Source: an uncultured Acidobacteriaceae bacterium (lineage in GTDB: Bacteria > Acidobacteriota > Terriglobia > Terriglobales > Acidobacteriaceae). From it: a stretch of 10,151 nt of DNA. The notes under the pieces were generated by a model. That model saw only the letters and a program-made list of their open reading frames with translations. It was not told where the DNA came from and did not search any database. Numbering within the stretch: the stretch's first letter is position 1; every line of letters begins with the position of its first letter. The position numbers were made by a program, and so were the translations under genes. The stretch is taken from the NCBI GenBank assembly GCA_903842845.1, contig CAIMNN010000331.1, positions 1 through 10,151 of the forward strand, written 5' to 3'. Shown one piece after another: positions 1 through 7,093 of this stretch.

Positions 1-364
1 CGTTGGAGCCGGGCAGCGCGAAGTGGTTGAGGTTTGGAACTTCGACACCGTCGACGACGAAGAGATTTTCTGTCGGGTGCCCGCCGCGGACGAGCAGTTC
101 GTTACTCATGTCGGAGCTCTTCACTACGCCCGGCATCACTTGCAGATAACGGGTGAAGTCACCGAAGGTACCGGCGGCCTGCTGCATCTCGCGCTGTGCG
201 ATGACGGCGGTCGGTTGAACTGCTTCAAGCGCAAGATTGTTTTCCGCTTTTACTTCGACAGTGGTGGTTACGCGCGGAAGTTTGGGAGTAGTGTTCTGCG
301 CGCAGGCGATGATTGCCCAGCTTGCTGTTATTACGAATCCAATAACTCGAATGTGCCCCGTCAT
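1..364 (-). CDS. TonB-dependent receptor, N-terminal part (runs off left edge)
   Basis: Reading the minus strand from ATG at 364 gives 121 uninterrupted codons to the window edge. Residues 1-22 form a signal peptide (basic start MTGHIR, hydrophobic core, then IIACAQN). Cleavage after ACA by signal peptidase I fits, although IIAC also matches a lipobox. Residues 32-40 (VTTTVEVKA) look like a TonB box near the mature N-terminus. Residues about 48-121 are a plug domain, with VMPGV at 76-80, VRGG at 92-95 and VVDGVEVP at 103-110. Such proteins are outer-membrane barrels driven by TonB-ExbB-ExbD. Unlike the receptor at 3359, no carboxypeptidase-regulatory-like domain lies between signal peptide and plug. 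AAAGGA ends nine bases before ATG 364, which favours it over an in-frame ATG at 400. The barrel lies outside the window, so the substrate is unknown. Confidence 0.88.
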   Translation of the reverse strand, partial: MTGHIRVIGFVITASWAIIACAQNTTPKLPRVTTTVEVKAENNLALEAVQPTAVIAQREMQQAAGTFGDFTRYLQVMPGVVKSSDMSNELLVRGGHPTENLFVVDGVEVPNLNHFALPGSN

Positions 365-373
365 GTGAGTCAG

Positions 374-379
374 TCCTTT
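374..379 (-). promoter_or_regulatory. Ribosome binding site for the left TonB-dependent receptor
   Basis: On the minus strand AAAGGA ends nine bases before ATG 364. An alternative in-frame ATG at 400 lies upstream of this site, so the site decides the start in favour of 364. Confidence 0.6.
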
Positions 380-503
380 ATTGAGGCAAAGCTCCGCCAT
401 CTAGGGTGCGCGGCCTCGTTCGCGCGCCACCGGCGATTTTCATTTGTTTGTTTTGCTTGTGGCGTCGTTGACGTTTGCGCCACTCTTTGAGGAATCTAAT
501 GTG

Positions 504-532
504 AGTATGCGTCCACTTTGTTGATGTGTAAA
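504..532 (-). promoter_or_regulatory. Candidate promoter for the left TonB-dependent receptor
   Basis: On the minus strand TTTACA (527-532, five of six matches to TTGACA) is followed by a 17-base spacer and CATACT (504-509, four of six matches to TATAAT). Transcription would start near 497 and leave a leader of about 130 bases. Within that leader, 425-435 can form a small CGCC/GGCG hairpin. This is a sigma-70-type match by eye only; acidobacterial promoters are poorly characterised. Confidence 0.35.
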
Positions 533-543
533 TATCTCAACTG

Positions 544-573
544 TTTACAACGTGGTAATAGACGCTGTATGGA
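544..573 (+). promoter_or_regulatory. Candidate weak promoter for the EamA gene
   Basis: TTTACA (544-549) is followed by an 18-base spacer and TATGGA (568-573), only three of six matches to a -10 box. It would start transcription near 580, about 47 bases before ATG 627. The -35-like hexamer is the mirror copy of the one used on the minus strand (527-532), so the two boxes form a TGTAAA-N11-TTTACA inverted repeat. The rest of 365-626 shows no gene that I can support on either strand. Confidence 0.25.
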
Positions 574-626
574 TTCAAGTCATTATTTGCTCACATCAGC
601 GGGCGGGCAGGTTCTACCATGCAACC

Positions 627-1046
627 ATGAACTGGATTCTGTGGGCGCTGCTCTCAGCGTTGTTTGCCGCGATGACGGCGATACTGGCCAAGCTGGGCGT
701 GGCGCATCTTGACCCGAACCTGGCCACGGCGATTCGCACGACGGTTGTAGTGCTGTTTGCGTGGACGATTGCGCTGCTGACGAACCGGCAAAACATTGTG
801 AGCGTGCTCGACAGGAAGACGTTACTCTATCTGACGCTCTCAGGGTTGGCGACTGGTCTATCATGGCTTTGTTATTTTCGTGCGTTGCAGATGGGGCCAG
901 CTTCGCGCGTTGCGCCGCTGGATAAACTATCAGTGCCGCTGGTGCTGTTGTTCAGCTGGCTGCTGCTGGGTGAGAAGATCACGCCGCTGGTTATCGTTGG
1001 CGGGCTACTGATCACTGCCGGCGCGTTGTTGGTTGCGATAGCATGA
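627..1046 (+). CDS. Small single-domain EamA-family membrane protein (DMT superfamily)
   Basis: This 139-residue, strongly hydrophobic protein has about five membrane segments: roughly residues 3-22, 35-52, 66-86, 100-115 and 119-138. The pattern matches one EamA domain of the drug/metabolite transporter superfamily. It starts MNWILWALLSALFAAMTAIL and ends with the typical segment W-L-L-L-GEK (111-117), then a Gly/Leu-rich final helix with no charged tail. Classical DMT carriers have two EamA repeats in about 300 residues. This length fits the short one-repeat class, which would need to dimerise. The substrate is unknown. ATG 627 is chosen because it begins right at the first membrane helix; an in-frame GTG at 552 would add 25 polar residues with no ribosome binding site. 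The next gene starts 41 bases downstream. Confidence 0.85.
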   Translation: MNWILWALLSALFAAMTAILAKLGVAHLDPNLATAIRTTVVVLFAWTIALLTNRQNIVSVLDRKTLLYLTLSGLATGLSWLCYFRALQMGPASRVAPLDKLSVPLVLLFSWLLLGEKITPLVIVGGLLITAGALLVAIA

Positions 1047-1070
1047 CGCGCGCCTGAGCTCAAGTACAAT
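1043..1070 (+). promoter_or_regulatory. Candidate promoter for the permease-DDAH pair
   Basis: ATGACG (1043-1048, four of six matches to TTGACA) lies 16 bases before TACAAT (1065-1070, five of six matches to TATAAT). It overlaps the stop codon of the EamA gene. Transcription would start near 1077. That leaves only about 11 bases before ATG 1088, but about 26 before the in-frame TTG at 1103, which has GGAG nine bases upstream. The match is by eye. Confidence 0.35.
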
Positions 1071-1087
1071 CACACAAATACTCTTTG

Positions 1088-2443
1088 ATGGAGCGGGAAA
1101 TTTTGACCGAGCCACAACCAACTGCGCGGCTCAAGAAGATACTCGGGCTGAGCTTCGGGCTTGCCGTAATCTTTGGCGGTACGGTGGGCGTTGGAATTTT
1201 GCGCATGCCGGGAGTGATTGCGGCGCAGCTGGGTTCGCCGGGGCTCATCGTATTTATATGGGTTGTGGGCGCGCTGTACGCGTTGCTTGGCGCGAACTCG
1301 GTGGCAGAGCTGGGTTCGATGATGCCGCAGGCCGGTGGATTTTATATTTACTCGCGCCGTGCGTTCGGGCCCGCTGCGGGTTTTGCGATGGGCTGGGCGG
1401 ACTGGCTGAACAACTGCGCGGTTGTGGCGTATGCGGCGGTGACGGCGGCTGAATATTTGACCCGATTGCTGCCGCTGCCGAATTTGATCGTGTCGGCGCT
1501 TGCGCTGCTGGCCGCGTTTTGCACGTTGCACTGGTTTGGAATTCAACTGGGCAGTCGCGTGCAACAAATAACGAGTTCACTCACGGCGATAGTTTTTCTG
1601 GTGCTGGCTGTGGGATGTTTTTTGCATCCAGCCGCGCAGCAGGTCGCGCCGCATCTTGGCATTGCGGGGTTGCATGGATGGAAGATGCTTGTGCCGCTGG
1701 TTGCAGCGCTGCGTGCGATTGTTGTGACGTATGACGGATGGTACGAGGCGATTTATTTTACTGAAGAGGACACAAACGCCGCGCGGAACTTGCCGCGCGC
1801 GATGATGGGCGGGGTTGCGATCGTGCTGGCGCTTTACCTGATCATGAACCTCGCGTTTTTGCGCACGCTGCCGATGGGGCAGCTTGCGGCGAGCGACCTG
1901 CCTGCGGCTGACGCGGCGCAGAGAGTTTTTGCGGGGCCGCTGGCGGCGATCAGCGGAAACTTTGTGACGCTGCTTGCGTTGTTGACGCTGCTGAGTTTGA
2001 TGAATGCGGTGCTTTTGGGCGCGCCGAGAATTTTGGTTGGTCTGAGCCGCGACGGGCTTTTCACGCGTCACGCGGCCGATGTTGCTGAGGGCGGCACGCC
2101 GCGCGTGGCAACCATGCTTTCGGCGGCGATGATTGCGCTGTTCATTGTGAGCGGAAAGTTTGAAGAGTTGATAGCGATTGCGGCGATACTTGTAGCGGCG
2201 ATGTACTGCGTGAATTATGTTGCGCTGATAGTGCTGCGCTTGCGCGAACCTACCGCCGAGCGGCCGTATCGCGCCTGGGGTTATCCGGTGACGACGCTGT
2301 TGGTGCTGGCTGGTTCGCTGGCGTTTTTGATTGCGGCGGTTCACGATGATGCCGCGAGTTCGTGGCGCGCGACGGTATTGCTGGCGCTGGCTGCGCCGGT
2401 GTACTTGATTCTGCGCGTAAGGAACCGGGTGGCTGCAAATTAA
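1088..2443 (+). CDS. APC-superfamily amino acid permease
   Basis: This is an inner-membrane carrier of about 451 residues with roughly 12 hydrophobic segments, the usual size for the amino acid-polyamine-organocation superfamily. The first helix carries GGTVGVGILRMPG (residues 30-42); its glycine-rich break is the conserved site in this family that contacts the amino and carboxyl groups of the substrate. Residues 74-95 (ELGSMMPQAGGFYIYSRRAF) are the typical helix 3 entry region. Family members import amino acids by proton symport or exchange; the exact substrate is not visible. The start is ambiguous. ATG 1088 lacks a Shine-Dalgarno sequence, TTG 1085 adds one residue, and TTG 1103 (MTEPQPTARLKK) has GGAG at 1090-1093 at good spacing and fits the candidate promoter better. 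It ends 26 bases before the DDAH-like enzyme, so co-transcription is likely and the substrate may be an arginine derivative or a related amino acid. Confidence 0.9.
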   Translation: MEREILTEPQPTARLKKILGLSFGLAVIFGGTVGVGILRMPGVIAAQLGSPGLIVFIWVVGALYALLGANSVAELGSMMPQAGGFYIYSRRAFGPAAGFAMGWADWLNNCAVVAYAAVTAAEYLTRLLPLPNLIVSALALLAAFCTLHWFGIQLGSRVQQITSSLTAIVFLVLAVGCFLHPAAQQVAPHLGIAGLHGWKMLVPLVAALRAIVVTYDGWYEAIYFTEEDTNAARNLPRAMMGGVAIVLALYLIMNLAFLRTLPMGQLAASDLPAADAAQRVFAGPLAAISGNFVTLLALLTLLSLMNAVLLGAPRILVGLSRDGLFTRHAADVAEGGTPRVATMLSAAMIALFIVSGKFEELIAIAAILVAAMYCVNYVALIVLRLREPTAERPYRAWGYPVTTLLVLAGSLAFLIAAVHDDAASSWRATVLLALAAPVYLILRVRNRVAAN

Positions 2444-2458
2444 AATCAGATATTGAGC

Positions 2459-2464
2459 GAGGAG
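2459..2464 (+). promoter_or_regulatory. Strong ribosome binding site for the DDAH-like enzyme
   Basis: GAGGAG ends five bases before ATG 2470. It fixes the start of the enzyme there. The open frame extends 36 codons upstream, but that extension lies inside the permease gene and has no such site. Confidence 0.75.
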
Positions 2465-2469
2465 AAATA

Positions 2470-3240
2470 ATGTTCAAGCGCGCTATCGTTCGCCGTCCGG
2501 CGAGCAACTTTGCCGATGGCCTGACCACAGTGGATTTTGGTGTGCCGGATTTTGATTTGGTGTTGAAGCAGTACGACCGTTACTGCGCGGCGCTGGAGGA
2601 GAGCGGGCTTGAGTTGACACGCTTGCCAGAGGACGAAGCACATCCGGATTCGACATTTGTTGAAGACACGGCAATCATCACCGAGCGCGGCGCGATACTG
2701 ATGCGTCCCGGCGCTGCAAGCCGCGAGGGCGAAACGCGATCGATGCTGCCGGTGTTGGAAGGGATCTTCGGAGCGATTCCGAAGATCGTCGCGCCGGGAA
2801 CGGTGGATGGCGGCGATATCGGCGAGGCCGGCGAGCATTACTTTATCGGCATCTCGCACCGGACGAACGAAGAAGGCGCACGGCAGTTGGCGGAGCATCT
2901 GGCAAAGCTTGGTTACACTTCGTCGACGGTCGACATTCGCAACATGACGACGATACTGCATTTGAAGAGCGGCATAGCGTGGCTTGGTGGGCGGACGCTG
3001 GCGGTGATGGAAGAGATGGCTGCGCGCGCAGAGTTTGCCGGTTGGGAGATTGTTGTTGTTCCGGAGGAAGAGAGCTATGCAGCGAACTGCGTTCTGGTGA
3101 ACGAGCGCGTTTTTATGGCTGTGGGGTATCCGAAGTTCGAAGCAGAATTGCGCAGGCGCGGGTACAAACCGCTGGTGCTTGAGATGAGTGAGTTCCGCAA
3201 GATGGACGGCGGTTTGAGCTGTCTTTCGCTGCGATTTTAA
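2470..3240 (+). CDS. Dimethylarginine dimethylaminohydrolase-like / arginine deiminase-fold enzyme
   Basis: The protein has 256 residues, the size of bacterial DDAH, and is soluble with no signal peptide. It begins MFKRAIVRRP and shows the guanidine-modifying fold landmarks: FVEDTA (63-68), GTVDGGDI (110-117), His164 in TTILHLKSG, and Cys251 in GGLSCLSLRF at the very C-terminus. These match the acid-His-Cys catalytic arrangement of DDAH, where the Cys forms a thiouronium intermediate. DDAH converts N-omega-methylated arginines to citrulline plus a methylamine; close relatives act on arginine or other guanidine compounds. In the DGGD motif Asp113 probably takes the place of the catalytic acid. 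The N-terminal substrate-binding segment FVEDTA is intact, so I expect an active enzyme. The preceding permease gene ends 26 bases upstream. A 118-base gap follows before the TonB-dependent receptor. Family assignment is firm; the exact substrate is inferred. Confidence 0.88.
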   Translation: MFKRAIVRRPASNFADGLTTVDFGVPDFDLVLKQYDRYCAALEESGLELTRLPEDEAHPDSTFVEDTAIITERGAILMRPGAASREGETRSMLPVLEGIFGAIPKIVAPGTVDGGDIGEAGEHYFIGISHRTNEEGARQLAEHLAKLGYTSSTVDIRNMTTILHLKSGIAWLGGRTLAVMEEMAARAEFAGWEIVVVPEEESYAANCVLVNERVFMAVGYPKFEAELRRRGYKPLVLEMSEFRKMDGGLSCLSLRF

Positions 3241-3241
3241 G

Positions 3242-3273
3242 CGGCGAAATCCACTTGCAGATTCCGGCGAAAT
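3242..3273. repeat. Direct repeat CGGCGAAAT, two copies 23 bases apart
   Basis: The nonamer CGGCGAAAT occurs at 3242-3250 and 3265-3273, right after the DDAH-like gene. The spacing of 23 bases is close to two helical turns. No hairpin with a T-run is present here, so I see no intrinsic terminator between this gene and the receptor. Confidence 0.4.
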
Positions 3274-3276
3274 GGC

Positions 3277-3304
3277 GTTCAAATTCCTGTAATATTTATT
3301 GAAC
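3277..3304. promoter_or_regulatory. Inverted repeat around a -10-like TAATAT before the large receptor
   Basis: GTTCAA (3277-3282) and TTGAAC (3299-3304) are perfect inverted copies separated by 16 bases. The AT-rich spacer contains TGTAATAT, whose TAATAT at 3290-3295 resembles a -10 box with a TG just upstream. No good -35 box is visible. This could be a promoter with an operator for the receptor operon, but six-base arms are short. Confidence 0.25.
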
Positions 3305-3345
3305 TGGGAGGCTTTTTCAAGAGCACCGGAGAGAGACAACAATTT

Positions 3346-3351
3346 GGAGGG
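3346..3351 (+). promoter_or_regulatory. Ribosome binding site that selects the TTG start of the receptor
   Basis: GGAGGG ends seven bases before TTG 3359. The longer in-frame choice, TTG 3299, has no such site and would place 20 polar residues before the signal peptide. Confidence 0.7.
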
Positions 3352-3358
3352 CGATGCG

Positions 3359-6300
3359 TTGAAGCGCACAGCATGCTGCTGTTTTTTACTGAGCATATTT
3401 CTGATACTGGGCGCGGCCGAATCGCACTCGCAAACTGCCAGCACGTCTCTGCGTGGCGTTGTGAAAGACCCATCGGGCGCGCTGATTCCCGGCGCAACCA
3501 TTGAAATCTCAGATAAATCAACCGGCCGCTCGTTGAAGGCGACGACCAGTGCGACCGGCGCTTACATATTCCCGGTAGTTCCGCCTGCACATTATCTTGT
3601 CACCGTCAACGCGCAGGGTTTTGCCACGCTCACGCGCAAAGTGGAGTTGCTGGTGAATCAGCCGGCGACGATAGAGTTTCAACTTTCGTTGAGCGCGGAC
3701 ACGGTGACCATCGATGTGAGCTCGACTGCGAGCACGTTGAATTTGACTGACGCGACGATCGGCAACGCCGTCGGAAACATCACAATTGAATCGCTGCCGA
3801 TGGAAGGGCGCGACCCGGTGTCGCTGTTGAGCTTGCAGCCAGGCGTGTTGTTCATCGGGCAGGCGAGCGAGTCGGCGGACAGTCGCCAGGGCGCGGTTGC
3901 AGGCGGACGCTCGGACCAGGGCAATGTGACGCTGGACGGCGTGGACGACAACGACCAGGTGGGCGGAACGGCGTTTGCAGGAGTGCTGCGCTCGACGCTC
4001 GATTCGACGGAAGAGTTTCGCGTGACGACTTCGAATGCGACGGCGGAGGCTGGGCGTTCGTCCGGGGCGCAGGTCAGTTTGGTGACGAAGTCGGGAACAA
4101 ACACTTTTCACGGCGCGCTGTACGAGTACTATCGTCCGACGAACACTGTTGCCAACGATTTCTTCAACAAGAACAGCCAGCTCTCCGCAGGTGAGCCGAA
4201 TGTTCCGCAGAAGTATGTGCAGAATGTTTTTGGCGCGAGCGTGGGCGGACCGATAAAGAAAGACCATTTGTTTTTCTTTTTCAATTACGAGGGGCTTCGC
4301 CGCGCAATCGACCAGGTGGTGCAGACGACGGTGCCCACAGCTACATTCATGCAGGGTGAGCTGAGTTACTACGACGCCAGCAACAATCTTGATGTGTTGT
4401 CGCCGCATCAAGTGGCGCAGTTGGATGCCGGTTGCACGACTTGTTCGGCGCCGGGCGCGAATGCAAATATTCTCAGCTACTATCAACCGGTGCCACGCGC
4501 AACGGGGCAGGCGTCGGGCGACGGCGTGAACACGGGCTCGTATTATTTTCCATCACCTGTGCCGTTCACGCAGAACACGAGCATTCTGAAGGTAGACTGG
4601 ACGATCAACGCAGCGAACCGGATCTTTGCGCGCGGGAATTTTCAAAAGGACACAACTGCCGGCGCGGAGAATCTGCCCGGCCAACCGCCAGCCAGTTACA
4701 CCGACGACAACACAAAAGGTTTTGCGCTGGGATACACGTGGACGCCGAGCGCGAGCATGGTGAGCGACCTGCGCTTTGGATATACGCGGCAGGGATACCA
4801 GACAACGGGACTTGGAACGGGAGATTACGTCGGCATCTTCGGGTTGACGCAGCCAACTGCGCAGACGCGCCGCACGGTTTTGCATGTGCCTGTCTTCAAT
4901 CTGACAGAGTCGTTCAGTTGGACGCACAAGTCGCACACGTTTTCGCTCGGCGGAAATTGGCGGATGGTGACCAACGAGCATGGAACCGACGCCAACTCCT
5001 ACAACACGGCGAGCACGAATTACGCGTGGGCGGCATCGACGACGCTGCCTGACCCGAGCGCGATAGGCATGCCGACGGTGCAGAACACAGGCTTCTACAA
5101 CTCGTATATGGAAGCCTATGCAACGTTGATGGGCACGGTGCCTTACCTGACCGATGTGAGCAACTACAAGGTGACATCGCCAACGAGTGCGACATTGCTG
5201 AGCGACGGAACGTTCATCACTCGCAGCTTCAGGGCGAACGAGTTTGAATATTATTTGCAGGATAGTTGGCGGGTGCGGCAGAACCTAACCATCACGGCCG
5301 GTGTGCGCCACACGATTTTGCAGACGCCGTATGAGACGAACGGACAGCAGGTTTCGCCGACGGTCGACACAGATGCGTGGTACAAGGCGCGCGAGGCTGC
5401 GGCGATCAAGGGTGAGGTCGACGAGACGCTGCTCCAGTTTGCGCCGTCGGGCAAGGCGAATCATATGCCCGGCTACTGGCCGAAGCAGAAGTTGAACTTT
5501 GCGCCGCGGTTGGGCATCGTGTATGCGCCGAATGCGAAGACGTCGATACGCACCAGCGCCGGAATGTACTTTGACCATTACGGCGAGGGGCTGGTCAACT
5601 CATTCGACCAGGAAGGCTCGTTCGGTTTGAGCACGCGCTTCAGCAATCCGGCTGAGAGCCTGGGGTTTGAAGATGCGCCGCGTTTCACCGGCGCGCATGA
5701 CCTGCCGAATATTCCGCTGCCGACGGGGCCGCAGACGCAGACGTTTCCGTACACGCCACCATCGCTGTTCGGCATCAACTGGGGAATGGACAACCGGTTG
5801 AAGACGCCGTATGCGTTTGCGTTCAACTTGTCTTTGCAGCGCGAGCTTCCGCAGGGAATGATCTTTGAAGCGGCGTATGTGGGCCGACTGGGGCGTCATC
5901 TGTTGCAGCAGGTCGACCTGGCCGAGCCGGTCGATTACAACGACCCGCAGGGCGGCGGAGATTATTACACTGCGGCGCGTCAGCTCTCCGCGCTGGTTGA
6001 CCAGAACAGCGGCGGGCCGGCGACGGTTCCGACGATCCAGTATTTTGAGGACGTCTTCCCGTACATGCAGAACTTCGACGGTGGGAACGAGAGCGCGACG
6101 CAGGCGATCTACAACAACGAGTGGGCGCCGTACCGCTACACAAACGGCGAGACGACATCGATAGCAGACCTGGATTTTTACTGCGTGAATCGGCAGACGA
6201 ATGTGAACTACAACTGCCCCCAGAATTCGCCGAACGGGCAGTCGCGCTTCTGGCAGCCGCAGTTTGCGTCTTTGTATGCGTGGGATTCGATAGGGACCAG

Positions 6301-7093
6301 CTCTTATCACGCGCTGCAACTGACGGTGCGGCATCCGAAGAAGCATGGGTTAACCTTTGATTTCAGTTACACGTTTTCGAAGTCGCTCGACATGAGCTCC
6401 GGCACCGAGCGCAATAACGAGCTGAGCGGCAACCTCGACAGCCAGTTTGCATGGTCGGCCATCCAGAACACATGGAACCCGAAGTTGAACAAGGGCGTCT
6501 CCGACTTTGATACGCGCAGCTTGATTACCTCTGACTGGGTTTATGAACTGCCGGTTGGGCGCGGGCGTCAGTTCCTCAGCCACGCGAATGCGATTACCGA
6601 TGCAATCCTAGGCGGCTGGCAGTATGCGGGGCTGGGGCGTTGGACGAGCGGATTGCCATTCAGTTTCTACTCGCCGGCGTACTCGACCGACTGGCAGTTG
6701 CAGGGCTTCGGCGTGCAGGTTGCGCCGGTGAAGTTCCGCAAGCACATGGTCAATGGGTTGCCGCAGATACTCGACGATGCGTCGTCAATCAACAACGGAG
6801 TCTTCAGCGGAACGCCGGTGCGCTTGCCGTATGCGGGCGAAGCGGGGCAGCGTAATGCGTATCGCGGCGATGGCTACTTCGACATCGATTCAACTTTGGA
6901 GAAGAGCTGGAAGTTCGGCGACTGGGCGACGATGAAGTTTGCCGCCGAAGTTTACAACGTGACCAACACGCCGCGTTTTGACACCAGCCCGGCGAGCCTG
7001 AACCAGGCGCTGACGAACGGAACGCTGGGAATTTACGGCGTCACGTTGACCACATACCGGCGCATGCAGTTTGGTTTGAGGTTGGACTTTTAA
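3359..7093 (+). CDS. Oar-like TonB-dependent receptor with N-terminal carboxypeptidase-regulatory-like domain
   Basis: This 1244-residue outer-membrane protein starts at TTG 3359, chosen because of GGAGGG seven bases upstream and an immediate signal peptide (MKRTACCCFLLSIFLILGAA, cut near residue 24). Residues about 27-112 form a carboxypeptidase-regulatory-like beta-sandwich (LRGVVKDPSGALIPGATIEI, GAYIFPVVPPAHYLVTV). ADTVTIDV (113-120) may be the TonB box. A plug domain follows at about 130-250 (GGRSDQGNVTLDGVDDNDQ, LVTKSGTNTFHG), then a long beta-barrel ending in aromatic RLDF. Oar was named in Myxococcus, and this architecture is greatly expanded in Acidobacteriota. The receptor passes substrates into the periplasm using TonB energy; many relatives serve carbohydrates, but the ligand here is unknown. 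Its TAA overlaps the ATG of the GntP permease by one base, so the two are probably translated together. An in-frame TTG at 3299 is the less likely start. Confidence 0.93.
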   Translation: MKRTACCCFLLSIFLILGAAESHSQTASTSLRGVVKDPSGALIPGATIEISDKSTGRSLKATTSATGAYIFPVVPPAHYLVTVNAQGFATLTRKVELLVNQPATIEFQLSLSADTVTIDVSSTASTLNLTDATIGNAVGNITIESLPMEGRDPVSLLSLQPGVLFIGQASESADSRQGAVAGGRSDQGNVTLDGVDDNDQVGGTAFAGVLRSTLDSTEEFRVTTSNATAEAGRSSGAQVSLVTKSGTNTFHGALYEYYRPTNTVANDFFNKNSQLSAGEPNVPQKYVQNVFGASVGGPIKKDHLFFFFNYEGLRRAIDQVVQTTVPTATFMQGELSYYDASNNLDVLSPHQVAQLDAGCTTCSAPGANANILSYYQPVPRATGQASGDGVNTGSYYFPSPVPFTQNTSILKVDWTINAANRIFARGNFQKDTTAGAENLPGQPPASYTDDNTKGFALGYTWTPSASMVSDLRFGYTRQGYQTTGLGTGDYVGIFGLTQPTAQTRRTVLHVPVFNLTESFSWTHKSHTFSLGGNWRMVTNEHGTDANSYNTASTNYAWAASTTLPDPSAIGMPTVQNTGFYNSYMEAYATLMGTVPYLTDVSNYKVTSPTSATLLSDGTFITRSFRANEFEYYLQDSWRVRQNLTITAGVRHTILQTPYETNGQQVSPTVDTDAWYKAREAAAIKGEVDETLLQFAPSGKANHMPGYWPKQKLNFAPRLGIVYAPNAKTSIRTSAGMYFDHYGEGLVNSFDQEGSFGLSTRFSNPAESLGFEDAPRFTGAHDLPNIPLPTGPQTQTFPYTPPSLFGINWGMDNRLKTPYAFAFNLSLQRELPQGMIFEAAYVGRLGRHLLQQVDLAEPVDYNDPQGGGDYYTAARQLSALVDQNSGGPATVPTIQYFEDVFPYMQNFDGGNESATQAIYNNEWAPYRYTNGETTSIADLDFYCVNRQTNVNYNCPQNSPNGQSRFWQPQFASLYAWDSIGTSSYHALQLTVRHPKKHGLTFDFSYTFSKSLDMSSGTERNNELSGNLDSQFAWSAIQNTWNPKLNKGVSDFDTRSLITSDWVYELPVGRGRQFLSHANAITDAILGGWQYAGLGRWTSGLPFSFYSPAYSTDWQLQGFGVQVAPVKFRKHMVNGLPQILDDASSINNGVFSGTPVRLPYAGEAGQRNAYRGDGYFDIDSTLEKSWKFGDWATMKFAAEVYNVTNTPRFDTSPASLNQALTNGTLGIYGVTLTTYRRMQFGLRLDF

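Noticed and set aside
23..490. 155-codon open frame on the plus strand at the left edge
   Set aside because: It lies antisense to the clear TonB-dependent receptor plug read from ATG 364 on the minus strand, has no family resemblance and no ribosome binding site that I can see.
518..525. TTGTTGAT, the reverse complement of the octamer repeated at 9734 and 9775, as a shared regulatory site
   Set aside because: The same octamer also occurs inside the GntP gene near 7817, so its presence in both spacers is weak evidence of a shared site.
1577..2344. 255-codon open frame on the minus strand inside the permease gene
   Set aside because: Antisense shadow of a well-supported membrane protein, with low-complexity Arg/Gln/His composition.
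3354..3362. ATG CGT TGA mini-frame overlapping the TTG start of the receptor
   Set aside because: Its ATG is only two bases from the GGAGGG site, too close for efficient use; the site is well spaced for TTG 3359 instead.
2446..3501. 351-codon open frame on the minus strand
   Set aside because: It covers the DDAH-like gene and the start of the receptor in antisense; its arginine- and histidine-rich composition is typical of a shadow frame in GC-rich DNA.
4432..5052. 206-codon plus-strand frame inside the receptor gene
   Set aside because: It is a shifted frame of the receptor, whose own frame is continuous through the region with recognisable barrel sequence, so there is no sign of a frameshift.
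5600..6346. 248-codon minus-strand frame inside the receptor gene
   Set aside because: Arginine- and valine-rich antisense shadow with no motif.
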